Assembly: GCF_000179235.2 (NCBI RefSeq)
Contig: NZ_CP039373.1
Location: 2,700,554-2,764,553 of the forward strand
DNA length: 64,000 nucleotides
Origin: Synechococcus sp. CB0101
GTDB lineage: Bacteria; Cyanobacteriota; Cyanobacteriia; PCC-6307; Cyanobiaceae
Reading direction: 5' to 3'
In this document: piece after piece, positions 56,732 through 64,000 of the stretch
Numbering within the stretch: the first letter of the stretch is position 1
How the letters are laid out: each line of letters begins with the position of its first letter
The notes under the pieces: generated by a model
Told to the model about the DNA's origin: nothing
The model's input: the letters and a program-made list of their open reading frames with translations, nothing else
Databases searched by the model: none
Program-made: the position numbers and the translations under genes

Positions 56732-56930
56732 TCCCATCAACGAGGCCGCCCCAGCGCAAGCGACCGCCGCTGCCAGCGGCGAAAACCCCAGCTTCACCAA
56801 GCTGGCGATGCGCAACATGGTGCGCAAGGGCAAGCTCAGCCTGTTCCACTTCGGCCTGACCGCCCTGGGGTTTGTCGGCTTCATCGTGCTGGTGGCCTGG
56901 CTGGGCCGGCCGCAGCTCCCCGGGAGCTGA
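56724..56930 (+). CDS. DUF3285 small membrane protein
   Basis: 68 residues: polar N-terminus, the conserved [16 protein letters not shown] segment and one transmembrane helix ([13 protein letters not shown]). Restricted to cyanobacteria and unknown in function. ATG 56724 overlaps the prfB stop by 8 bp; ybeY follows 3 bp after its stop. Confidence 0.88.
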   Translation: MSDPINEAAPAQATAAASGENPSFTKLAMRNMVRKGKLSLFHFGLTALGFVGFIVLVAWLGRPQLPGS

Positions 56931-56933
56931 ACG

Positions 56934-57503
56934 ATGGCATCCACCGAAGCCGCTGACCTCAAGCCCGATCTGGATCTTGCCTTCGAGGCCGATGACAGCC
57001 TCGCGGCCGAGCTGCTGGCCGCAGCGGGAGACCTGGCCGATCCGATGGCGGGTGCCGAGCTTTGGCACACCCGCATCAGCGACTGGCTGGAGCAGATGGC
57101 GGCAGAGCTACCGGCGGAGCTGCAGGCACCGGCCTACAGCCTGGGGCTGAGCTTGGTGGGTGATGCCGAAATCGCTGAGCTCAACGGCGATTGGCGCGGC
57201 AAGAGCGGTCCCACCGACGTGCTCGCCTTTGCCGCCCAAGACGATGGCCTCGACGACGCGCCGCCGATCCCGATGCCCGACGACGAGGGCGAGGAAGCCC
57301 TCGAACTCGGCGACATTGTGATTTCCCTGGAAACCGCCGCCCGGCAAGCGCCGGAGCATGGACATTCCCTGGTGGAGGAACTGCAGTTCCTGGCCACCCA
57401 CGGTCTGCTGCACCTGCTGGGTTGGGATCACCCCGACGACGCCAGCCTGGCGCTGATGCTGGCCCGGCAGGAACGACTACTCGCCAACCCCGACCAGCGG
57501 TAG
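56934..57503 (+). CDS. ybeY: rRNA maturation endoribonuclease YbeY
   Basis: Zn-dependent RNase needed for 16S rRNA 3' maturation. 189 residues with an N-terminal extension of about 35 acidic residues, WRGKSGPTDVLAF, and the metal triad THGLLHLLGWDH. Adjacent to dgkA and trpG in the usual cyanobacterial order. Its TAG stop begins a TAGGGT box. Confidence 0.94.
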   Translation: MASTEAADLKPDLDLAFEADDSLAAELLAAAGDLADPMAGAELWHTRISDWLEQMAAELPAELQAPAYSLGLSLVGDAEIAELNGDWRGKSGPTDVLAFAAQDDGLDDAPPIPMPDDEGEEALELGDIVISLETAARQAPEHGHSLVEELQFLATHGLLHLLGWDHPDDASLALMLARQERLLANPDQR

Positions 57504-57506
57504 GGT
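57501..57506 (+). promoter_or_regulatory. possible -10 box (TAGGGT) for dgkA, overlapping the ybeY stop
   Basis: TAGGGT starts with the ybeY stop codon and lies 33 nt before the dgkA ATG at 57540. Confidence 0.3.
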
Positions 57507-57539
57507 GCGGCCGGATGCACGCAGCGGGAGCCTTGGCGC

Positions 57540-58061
57540 ATGCTCGTTCCCCAGGAACCCAGCCCCGAGCGGAGACCGATGCTGCGCGATCTGAACCGAG
57601 ACGGGATGCGCACCAGCCTCGATCAACCCGCTAACACCCTGCCGAACAGCACCGACCCAGCACCCAAGGTGCGCCGCCTCGGCGCCTGGGCCGTTGCCGG
57701 TGATCTGCCCTCCAGCTTTCGCTACGCCGCCCAGGGACTGATCTACGGCTTCCGCAGCCAACGCAACTTCCGCATCCATGTGGTGACGGGAGCTGTGGTG
57801 TTCTTCCTCGGTCTATGGCTGCAGTTGCCGCTCGAGCAGCTGGCGGTGCTCGTACTCACCGTGGCGGCGGTGCTCGTGCTGGAGCTGATCAACACCGCCA
57901 CCGAAGCGGTGGTGGATCTGGCGATCGGCCGTCGCTTTCACCCCCTGGCCCGCATCGCCAAGGACTGCGCCGCCGCCGCCGTGCTCGTGTCGGCCATCAG
58001 TTCACTGGTGATCGCGGTGCTGCTGCTGCTGCCACCCCTGCTGGCGCGCCTGGGCGTTTGA
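57540..58061 (+). CDS. dgkA: diacylglycerol kinase / undecaprenol kinase family (DgkA)
   Basis: Small integral kinase with three helices. 173 residues, the first ~55 polar; the core has [40 protein letters not shown] and [12 protein letters not shown] with the conserved Glu, Asn and Asp. Several starts are possible inside the polar leader (ATG 57540, ATG 57579); the enzyme core is certain. trpG follows 23 bp later. Confidence 0.92.
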   Translation: MLVPQEPSPERRPMLRDLNRDGMRTSLDQPANTLPNSTDPAPKVRRLGAWAVAGDLPSSFRYAAQGLIYGFRSQRNFRIHVVTGAVVFFLGLWLQLPLEQLAVLVLTVAAVLVLELINTATEAVVDLAIGRRFHPLARIAKDCAAAAVLVSAISSLVIAVLLLLPPLLARLGV

Positions 58062-58084
58062 ATGGGGCCTGGCCAGGCGCGGCG

Positions 58085-58681
58085 ATGCTTCTCGTTCTCG
58101 ACAACTACGACAGCTTCACCTTCAACCTGGTGCAGTACCTGGGTGAGCTGGCCGCCGATCACCCGATCACCGACGACCTGCGGGTGGAGCGCAATGACGC
58201 GCTCACCCTGGATCAGATCCGCGAACTCGCTCCCGACGCGATCCTGATCTCCCCCGGCCCCGGTGACCCCGACCAATCCGGGGTCTGCCTGGAGGTGCTG
58301 CGGGAGCTCAGCCCCACCATCCCCACCCTGGGGGTGTGCCTCGGCCATCAATCGATTGCCCAGGTGTACGGGGGCAAGGTGGTGCGCGCCAAGGAACTGA
58401 TGCACGGCAAAACGTCGCCCGTGCTGCATGAAGGGCAAGGCGTGTTCGCCGGCCTGCCCAACCCCCTCACCGCCACCCGCTATCACAGCCTGATCGCCGA
58501 GCGTGAGTCGCTACCTGACTGCCTGGAGATCACCGCCTGGCTCGAGGACGGCACGATCATGGGCCTGCGCCATCGCGACTATCCGCACCTCCAGGGAGTG
58601 CAGTTCCACCCCGAGAGCGTGCTCACCCAGAACGGCCACCAGCTGCTGAGCAATTTCCTCACCCAGGCAGCAGCGGGCTAG
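58085..58681 (+). CDS. trpG: anthranilate/aminodeoxychorismate synthase glutamine amidotransferase subunit
   Basis: Supplies ammonia from glutamine to TrpE and/or PabB. 198-residue class I amidotransferase: [17 protein letters not shown], the Cys nucleophile in LGVCLGHQS, and the His-Glu pair in VQFHPESV. Cyanobacteria often use one such subunit for both folate and tryptophan. The ATG at 58085 lies 23 bp after dgkA. Its TAG begins another TAGGGT box. Confidence 0.94.
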   Translation: MLLVLDNYDSFTFNLVQYLGELAADHPITDDLRVERNDALTLDQIRELAPDAILISPGPGDPDQSGVCLEVLRELSPTIPTLGVCLGHQSIAQVYGGKVVRAKELMHGKTSPVLHEGQGVFAGLPNPLTATRYHSLIAERESLPDCLEITAWLEDGTIMGLRHRDYPHLQGVQFHPESVLTQNGHQLLSNFLTQAAAG

Positions 58682-58684
58682 GGT
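58679..58684 (+). promoter_or_regulatory. possible -10 box (TAGGGT) for the MBL gene, overlapping the trpG stop
   Basis: TAGGGT starts with the trpG stop codon; the MBL gene's ATG is 33 nt downstream. Confidence 0.3.
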
Positions 58685-58717
58685 TCGGCCCACGCATTCC
58701 AGGCAACCCGCTCCACC

Positions 58718-59482
58718 ATGGCCCTGCCGACGTTGGTTGCTCTGCGCAAAAAGGTTTCTCTGCATCAGACCGTTTCGTTGCCGATTCGCGCGCTGACCGC
58801 CGCGGCCGTCACCCTGCCGCTGGCCGCCAGCGCCAACACCGGCGTCACGATCACCAGCTACGGGCACAGCGCCTTGCTGATCCGCGGCGGTGGCGCCACG
58901 GTGCTGCTCAACCCGTTCAAGGCCGTGGGCTGCGCCGCGGGCCTCGCCGAACCGCGGGTGAGTGCCAACGTGATCCTGGCGAGCAGCCGCCTGCTGGATG
59001 AGGGGGCGCCTGTGGCCAGTGGCCGCCTGCTCAGCAGCCCCGGCTCCTACCGCGTCGCTGGCCTGAAGATCGAGGGCATCTCCGCTCCCCACGATCGCTT
59101 CGGCGGACGCCGCTTCGGTCAGTCCACCCTGTGGCGCTGGAAGCAGGGCGGCCTGGAGTTCGCCCATCTGGGCGGCACGGCCGCCGAGCTCAACCCCGAA
59201 GACAAGGTGCTGCTGGGCAAACCCGATGTGCTGATCATCGGCGTGGGCGGCGGGGCCAAGGTGTACACCGGTCCGGAAGCCGCCGCCGTGGTGCGCGAGC
59301 TCAACCCACGGCGGGTGATTCCGGTGCAATACGTGAGCGGCACCGCTCCGAAAGACTGCGATCAGGGCGGCGTGGACCCCTTCCTTCAGGCGATGAGCGG
59401 CACGCCGGTGAAACGCGTCGGCCGGGTGCTGAGCCTCCCCGCCAAGCTGAGCGAAGGCACCCAGATTGAGGTGATGCGCTGA
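58718..59482 (+). CDS. MBL-fold protein lacking the HxHxDH site
   Basis: 254 residues resembling the UlaG-like branch of metallo-beta-lactamase folds (ITSYGHSALLIRGGGATVLLNPF, FAHLGGTAAELN). The HxHxDH position reads ILASSRLLDEG, with no histidines, so metal binding is probably lost or different. A hydrophobic N-terminus (LTAAAVTLPLAASA) suggests export. Likely non-catalytic or altered chemistry; function unknown. Ends 37 bp before convergent hisC. Confidence 0.78.
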   Translation: MALPTLVALRKKVSLHQTVSLPIRALTAAAVTLPLAASANTGVTITSYGHSALLIRGGGATVLLNPFKAVGCAAGLAEPRVSANVILASSRLLDEGAPVASGRLLSSPGSYRVAGLKIEGISAPHDRFGGRRFGQSTLWRWKQGGLEFAHLGGTAAELNPEDKVLLGKPDVLIIGVGGGAKVYTGPEAAAVVRELNPRRVIPVQYVSGTAPKDCDQGGVDPFLQAMSGTPVKRVGRVLSLPAKLSEGTQIEVMR

Positions 59483-59519
59483 TCTGGAGCCCTGAGCTGC
59501 ATCCAGGGCTCCGAAGGCC

Positions 59520-60641
59520 TCAGGTGCGGAGCGCCTCGATGGTCTGGTAGGCGTCCCAGAAGCGCCGCATCTGTTCACGGGTGCCGATGCTCACCCGCAG
59601 CGATCCATCAATCAACGGCTTGCCGGTCATCGCCCGCACCAAGATCCCAGCAGCGCGGAGCTCCTGATCCACCTCAGCGGGATCACGCTGGGGCCAGACC
59701 AACAGGTAGTTGCCTCCCTCCACGTGGTGGCGCACCCCGGCAACCCGCAACTGCTCCGCCATCCAGGTGCGGGCTTCGATCACCTCAGCCACATAGCCAT
59801 CCACATAGGCCTGATCCTTCAACGCCGCAAAAGCAGCGGTGACGGCAAAGCTGTTGATGTCGTAGGGGCCGGTGACGCGGCTGATGCGATCCACCACAGC
59901 GGCATGGCCGATAGCAAAACCGATACGCAGGCCCGCCAGGCCAGCCGTTTTGGCCAAGGAGCGAAGCACCAGCAGATTGGGTAGTGAGCTGAAATCGGCC
60001 AGGGGCAACACGCTGTCGCCAGTGAAGGCTTCGTAGAGCTCATCCACCACCACCAACGTTTGCGGGGCAGCAGCAGCCAGCGCCAGGATCTGCTGCGGCG
60101 CCAGGCGCGTGCCAGTGGGGTTATTGGGGTTGCAGATCAACAGCAAGCGAGGGTTGGCGTTGAGCGCATGACGGATCGGCTCCAGCGGGAAGGCAAACGC
60201 GGCACCTTCGTAGGGAATGGCCTGGATCGCCATGCCCTGCATCTGGGCGCAGGGGGTGTAGTAGCCGAAGGTGGGCGATGTGGTGAGCAACGTCTCGCCG
60301 CGGTCGCCATAGGCATGAAAGATGGCGTGGATCGCCGCGTCGACCCCGTTGAACAGCCCCACCTGCTCAGGCTGCAACGGCAGATTCAGATTGGTGATCA
60401 CGGCCTCCCGCAGGCCGTCGTATTCGGGATAGATCGCGATCTGATCGGCAGGGATCGCCCGCAACGCCTCCACCACCTGCGGGCTCGGGCCGATGGTGTT
60501 CTCGTTGAAATCGAGCCGCAGCATCGGGCGCCGCCCCTCCAGCGGTGCGCTGTAGGCATGCAGGCTCTCCACCTCGGGGCGAGGCTGAGGGAACGAACTC
60601 TGCGAGGACGGATGGTCCTGGGCGGTGCGGTCTGCTGTCAT
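59520..60641 (-). CDS. hisC: histidinol-phosphate aminotransferase (HisC)
   Basis: PLP aminotransferase for histidine biosynthesis. 373 residues from ATG 60641; PLP Lys in SLAKTAGLAGLRIGF, LRLDFNENTIGPSP start and ICNPNNPTGT. Could also act on other imidazole or aromatic substrates. Begins 4 bp after the argS stop, so both are likely in one transcript. Confidence 0.92.
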   Translation of the reverse strand: MTADRTAQDHPSSQSSFPQPRPEVESLHAYSAPLEGRRPMLRLDFNENTIGPSPQVVEALRAIPADQIAIYPEYDGLREAVITNLNLPLQPEQVGLFNGVDAAIHAIFHAYGDRGETLLTTSPTFGYYTPCAQMQGMAIQAIPYEGAAFAFPLEPIRHALNANPRLLLICNPNNPTGTRLAPQQILALAAAAPQTLVVVDELYEAFTGDSVLPLADFSSLPNLLVLRSLAKTAGLAGLRIGFAIGHAAVVDRISRVTGPYDINSFAVTAAFAALKDQAYVDGYVAEVIEARTWMAEQLRVAGVRHHVEGGNYLLVWPQRDPAEVDQELRAAGILVRAMTGKPLIDGSLRVSIGTREQMRRFWDAYQTIEALRT

Positions 60642-60645
60642 CCGT

Positions 60646-62439
60646 TCACATGCGCTCGAGCGTGGGAATGCCCAACAGACCCAGCCCCAGTTTGAGGGTG
60701 TTAGCCGTGAGGCGACAGAGGGCCAGGCGGGAAGCGCGGGCTGGCTCATCGGCCTTCAGCACAGGCACCTGGTCGTAGAAGCGGTTGAAGACCTGGCTGA
60801 GCTCAAACAGGTAGGTGCAGAGACGATTGGGCAGCAACTCCTCCTCCACCTCGGCGATCACGGCGTCAAACTTGAGCAGCTCGCGCACCAGGGCCCATTC
60901 CTGCGGTTCGTGGAAGCTGAGGGGCTGATCGATCGGCACTGAACTGCCCTCCAGGTCACCACCTTTACGAGCGATGCCGGCGATGCGCACCACCGCGTAG
61001 AGCAGATAGGGCGCGGTGTTGCCCTGCAAGGCCAACATCCGGTCGAAGCTGAACTGGTAGTTGGTGATCCGGTTCTGGCTGAGATCGGCGTATTTCACCG
61101 CCGCCAGCCCCACCGTGGTGGCCACCTGCTGAATGAAGGCCTCCTCCTCCTGGCGGCCCTCCTCCTCCAGGCGGCGGCGCAGGTCGGCCTCAGCCCGCTC
61201 CACCGCCTCATCGAGCAGATCGCGCAGACGCACGGTGTCGCCGGCGCGGGTTTTCAGCTTCTTGCCGTCTTCCCCTTGCACCAGCCCGAAAGGCACGTGC
61301 TCCAGCCGGCCGTCTTCAGGTACCCAGCCGGCTCGGCGCGCCACCTGGAAGACGCCGGCGAAATGGTTGGCCTGGCCGGCATCGGTCACGTAGATCACCC
61401 GGCGGGCGCCATCGCCATCCGGTGCAGCGCCAAAGCGATAGCGGATCGCCGCCAGATCGGTGGTGGCGTAGTTGAAACCACCGTCGCTCTTCTGCACGAT
61501 CACCGGCAGCGGCTTGCCGTCCTTGCCGCTCACACCCTCAAGGAACACGCAACGGGCGCCGTCATCCACCACCAGCAGACCGGTGGCCTCCAGATCGGCC
61601 ACCACACCCTCGAGGTAGGGGTTGTAGAAGGATTCACCACGCTCGCTGAGACGAATGTCGAGCCGGTCGTAGATCTTCTGGAATTCACGGCGGCTTTGAT
61701 CGCAGAGCAGGCCCCAGGCCTTCAGCGACACCGGATCACCGCCCTGCAGCTTCACCACCTCCTCACGGGAGGTGGTCTGGAAGGCCTCGTCGTCGTCGAA
61801 GCGCTTCTTGGCCTCGCGATAGAAGGCCACCAGATCGCCGAGGTCCACCGCATCGGCCGTGTCGAGCGCCTCGGGTGCCACCTGTTTGAGGTGGGTGATC
61901 AGCATCCCGAACTGGGTGCCCCAATCGCCCACATGGTTGAGCCGCAGCACCGGATGGCCGCGGAACTCCAGCACCCGGGCCAGCGAGTCGCCAATGATCG
62001 TGGAGCGCAGGTGCCCCACGTGCATCTCCTTGGCGATGTTGGGGCTGGAGAAATCCACCACCACCGGCGATCCGCCCTGCACCGCCGGCACCCCAAGGCG
62101 TTGGTCCTGGAGGCAGGCCTGCACTTCAGCCGCGAGCCGCTCGGGGCGCAAGGTGAGGTTGATGAACCCGGGCCCTGCGATCTGGGGCTCGAGGCACAGC
62201 TCCGCAAAGCTCGGATACGCCTTCAGCTGCTCCACCACCGCCGTGGCGATCGCCCGCGGCGGCTGCCCCAGCGGTTTGGCCAGTGGCAACGCTCCATTGG
62301 CCTGAAAATCGCCGAACTCGGGCTTGCTGGCGGGGGCCAACTGGGGATCGAACCCACCAGCCGGCGGCGCCGCCTCAGGAAAGGCACGCTCCATCGCTGC
62401 TCGCAGCTGGTTGTCCAGGGTTTCAGCGATGCGGAGCAT
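60646..62439 (-). CDS. argS: arginyl-tRNA synthetase (ArgS)
   Basis: Class I synthetase, ~597 residues. HIGH-type motif is [11 protein letters not shown]; the KMSKS-like loop is [13 protein letters not shown]. The N-terminal tRNA-binding domain and C-terminal DALR domain ([11 protein letters not shown]) are intact. ATG 62439 ([11 protein letters not shown]) is preferred over a GTG at 62454. Confidence 0.95.
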   Translation of the reverse strand: MLRIAETLDNQLRAAMERAFPEAAPPAGGFDPQLAPASKPEFGDFQANGALPLAKPLGQPPRAIATAVVEQLKAYPSFAELCLEPQIAGPGFINLTLRPERLAAEVQACLQDQRLGVPAVQGGSPVVVDFSSPNIAKEMHVGHLRSTIIGDSLARVLEFRGHPVLRLNHVGDWGTQFGMLITHLKQVAPEALDTADAVDLGDLVAFYREAKKRFDDDEAFQTTSREEVVKLQGGDPVSLKAWGLLCDQSRREFQKIYDRLDIRLSERGESFYNPYLEGVVADLEATGLLVVDDGARCVFLEGVSGKDGKPLPVIVQKSDGGFNYATTDLAAIRYRFGAAPDGDGARRVIYVTDAGQANHFAGVFQVARRAGWVPEDGRLEHVPFGLVQGEDGKKLKTRAGDTVRLRDLLDEAVERAEADLRRRLEEEGRQEEEAFIQQVATTVGLAAVKYADLSQNRITNYQFSFDRMLALQGNTAPYLLYAVVRIAGIARKGGDLEGSSVPIDQPLSFHEPQEWALVRELLKFDAVIAEVEEELLPNRLCTYLFELSQVFNRFYDQVPVLKADEPARASRLALCRLTANTLKLGLGLLGIPTLERM

Positions 62440-62483
62440 GGAATCACCCACCACCCCCAGGGGCGGCCTTCAAGGTGATGTGA

Positions 62484-63998
62484 TCATCCCCCTTGAAGCT
62501 GCCGGCGCAGATCCGCCAGGGTGAGCGCATCCAGGCCGTAGCCCCGCAGGGTGGATTCCAGAGCCGCCAGCCGCTGCTCCGCCGGCAAGTGGGCCACCTC
62601 TTGCCACACCGTGCTGCCAATGGGGCCGATCAGGCGCAACAGCAACTGCTCTCCATCCACAGCCGCAGGCTCGTCCCGCTCGGGGGTGGTGGGCTGAAGG
62701 GCCTCCGCCACGACGGGAGCTGACTCAGCCACCGCCTCCGAGACCTGCTGCAACAGCGACTCCACAGCTGTCTCCGGAACGCTGGCCTGGAGCAATAACT
62801 CGCGCAATCGCTGCGGATCAGCCGCCGCAGCCCGCTCCATCTCCGCCGTCCAGATCAGATCAGCGATCGGACCAATCGCCAGGCGCAGCGCTGCCAGGGT
62901 TCCGAGCCCAGGCCCCGCCTGTTGAGCCGGGGAGGACACAGAGGCCTGCGGGCGCTCGGGTTCCACCGCAACCGCCGGCTCCGGCTGCACCTGCGCGGTG
63001 CGGCAGGCCTCCTCCACGTCAGCGCGCGCCAGGCCGGCCGCCACCAACCGCTCCTGCAGCGCAGGCACCTGTGCGGCCGCAATCACGCTGGGCTGGCTGT
63101 CGAGCAGCAACTCCACCATCGGGCCATAGGTGCTCACCAGCTGCTGATGCAGCACGGGCTTACTGAGCGCACCGTGGCTGGTCGCCGAGCTCCCCAGCGC
63201 CGGGGCGGAGCTGGCCAACGGAGCCGTGGGCGGCTGATCGAGCAGCCGCAAGGCATCAGCTGCCTGCTGAACCCGCCGGGCCGGCAGGTCCTCCAGCAGG
63301 GGGGCCAGCCAACCAGCCACCTCCGCCTCCACCCCCTGCAGTGACCAACAGCCCTGGGCTTCGTCGTAGAGGCTGGCGGGATCTTGACCGGTGTAAAGGC
63401 TCAAGGCCGACACCCCCAAGGCGTAAAGGTCGGCGGCTGGGGTGAGCCGGCCGAAGCGAGCTCGCTCCGGCGCTGAGAAAAACGGACGCCCAGCCTCAGA
63501 CACACCCGTGAACCCTGCGGTGCGCTGATCGGACCCCGCATCCAGGCGGGCTTTCAGCAACGAGAAATCCACCAGGAAGAGCGGGCCCTCCTCCTGTGGA
63601 GGGATCAGGTTGGCGGGGTGCAAATCGCCATGGACCAGACCAGCCGCATGCACCTGCTCGAGCACCTGCAGCACCTGACGCAGCAACTCCGCCAACCGCT
63701 GCTTGCGCCGCAGCAAATCCAGTGATCCCTGGAGGGATGGGCCAGGAATGTATTCCTGAATGAAGCAGAACATCCCTGCGCGGGCATAGGCATCCAGCAC
63801 CCGCGGGATACGAGGGTGGCGCATCCGATCCAGACAAGCAGCCTCCACCTGCAGAGCCTCCACCAGCGACGGCCCTGCAGGGATGAGCTTCATCACCGCC
63901 TGGCGCTCCCGTTGCCGCTCCTGGAGCAGCAAGGTCTGCTGAGCGGGAGAGCGTCCCAACGGGCGCACCAGCTCAAACGGCGTATCCGCCAGCAGCAT
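62484..63998 (-). CDS. Ser/Thr kinase-like protein with three C-terminal repeats
   Basis: Kinase fold of about 255 residues with Lys37 (AVMKLI), HGDLHPANL replacing HRD (Asp125) and DFS replacing DFG (Asp144). The Gly-loop is atypical. A Pro/Ala linker is followed by three similar ~53-residue units (284-336, 369-421, 451-503), each with a (I/Y)GPxxxxxW/L core and a helical tail. The ATG at 63998 is only 2 bases from the window end, so a longer start cannot be excluded. Divergent from nothing visible; convergent spacing of 45 bp to argS. Confidence 0.8.
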   Translation of the reverse strand: MLLADTPFELVRPLGRSPAQQTLLLQERQRERQAVMKLIPAGPSLVEALQVEAACLDRMRHPRIPRVLDAYARAGMFCFIQEYIPGPSLQGSLDLLRRKQRLAELLRQVLQVLEQVHAAGLVHGDLHPANLIPPQEEGPLFLVDFSLLKARLDAGSDQRTAGFTGVSEAGRPFFSAPERARFGRLTPAADLYALGVSALSLYTGQDPASLYDEAQGCWSLQGVEAEVAGWLAPLLEDLPARRVQQAADALRLLDQPPTAPLASSAPALGSSATSHGALSKPVLHQQLVSTYGPMVELLLDSQPSVIAAAQVPALQERLVAAGLARADVEEACRTAQVQPEPAVAVEPERPQASVSSPAQQAGPGLGTLAALRLAIGPIADLIWTAEMERAAAADPQRLRELLLQASVPETAVESLLQQVSEAVAESAPVVAEALQPTTPERDEPAAVDGEQLLLRLIGPIGSTVWQEVAHLPAEQRLAALESTLRGYGLDALTLADLRRQLQGG

Positions 63999-64000
63999 CT

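Overview
The window looks like chromosome from a high-G+C unicellular picocyanobacterium of the Synechococcus/Cyanobium (alpha-cyanobacterial) type. The evidence is the set of cyanobacterial marker genes: four separate loci for the photosynthetic NDH-1 complex (ndhM; ndhF-ndhD; ndhA-I-G-E; ndhH), phytoene synthase and phytoene desaturase (crtB-crtP), Mg-protoporphyrin methyltransferase (chlM), a phylloquinone (men) cluster, Ycf34, an RbcR-type LysR regulator, a PedR-like small LuxR protein and a cyanobacterial RRM protein. The species cannot be fixed from the sequence alone. I see no rRNA, tRNA, CRISPR array, transposase or phage gene; this is densely packed housekeeping sequence with many 1-, 4- and 8-nt gene overlaps.

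Layout. 1-5.2 kb: fatty-acid and phospholipid genes fabH (cut by the window edge)-fabD-plsC, facing a ycf34-tsaB-ydcF set, then the CCA-adding enzyme. 5.3-9.1 kb: an RRM protein, an alpha/beta hydrolase, then crtP-crtB on the minus strand. 9.2-16.5 kb: ndhM-DUF3172, rbcR, a Z-ISO/NnrU-type carotene isomerase candidate, ndhF, a hairpin-rich 319-bp gap, ndhD and a LapA-like protein. 16.5-20 kb: scpA, a sugar nucleotidyltransferase, metF, pedR and a 56-residue unknown. 20-27.7 kb (minus): DUF3352-sixA, gltA, ndhA-I-G-E, nadK, CYTH phosphatase. 27.7-36.3 kb: rhodanese, hrcA, trpB, SUI1 factor, ChaN-PDZ protein, cysC, an AI-2E family permease, an unknown membrane protein, purE and nagA. 36.3-45.6 kb: chlM, a lipoprotein, an RluA-like enzyme, a response regulator, a cysteine desulfurase, a TTC38-like protein, rsmH and ndhH. 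45.7-51.6 kb: the phylloquinone cluster menI / menE-menC-menA / menF with small membrane proteins inside it. 51.6-64 kb: a voltage-gated K+ channel-like protein, gshB-grxC, a tandem pair of half-size FUSC exporters, prfB with its programmed frameshift, ybeY-dgkA-trpG, a degenerate MBL protein, hisC, argS and a kinase-like protein with three C-terminal repeats.

How they work together. Much of the window serves the thylakoid: NDH-1 subunits, carotenoids, chlorophyll, the PsaA/B quinone (phylloquinone) and redox-responsive regulators (PedR-like, RbcR), with glutathione/glutaredoxin nearby. The rest is central metabolism and translation.

The least explained items are the hairpin-dense gap between ndhF and ndhD, the split FUSC pair with a palindromic divergent promoter, the kinase C-terminal repeats, a Pho-box-like direct repeat before an unknown membrane protein, and a probable frameshift at the 5' end of ydcF. 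I found no clear new multi-gene defence or mobile system. Positions and counts were read by eye.
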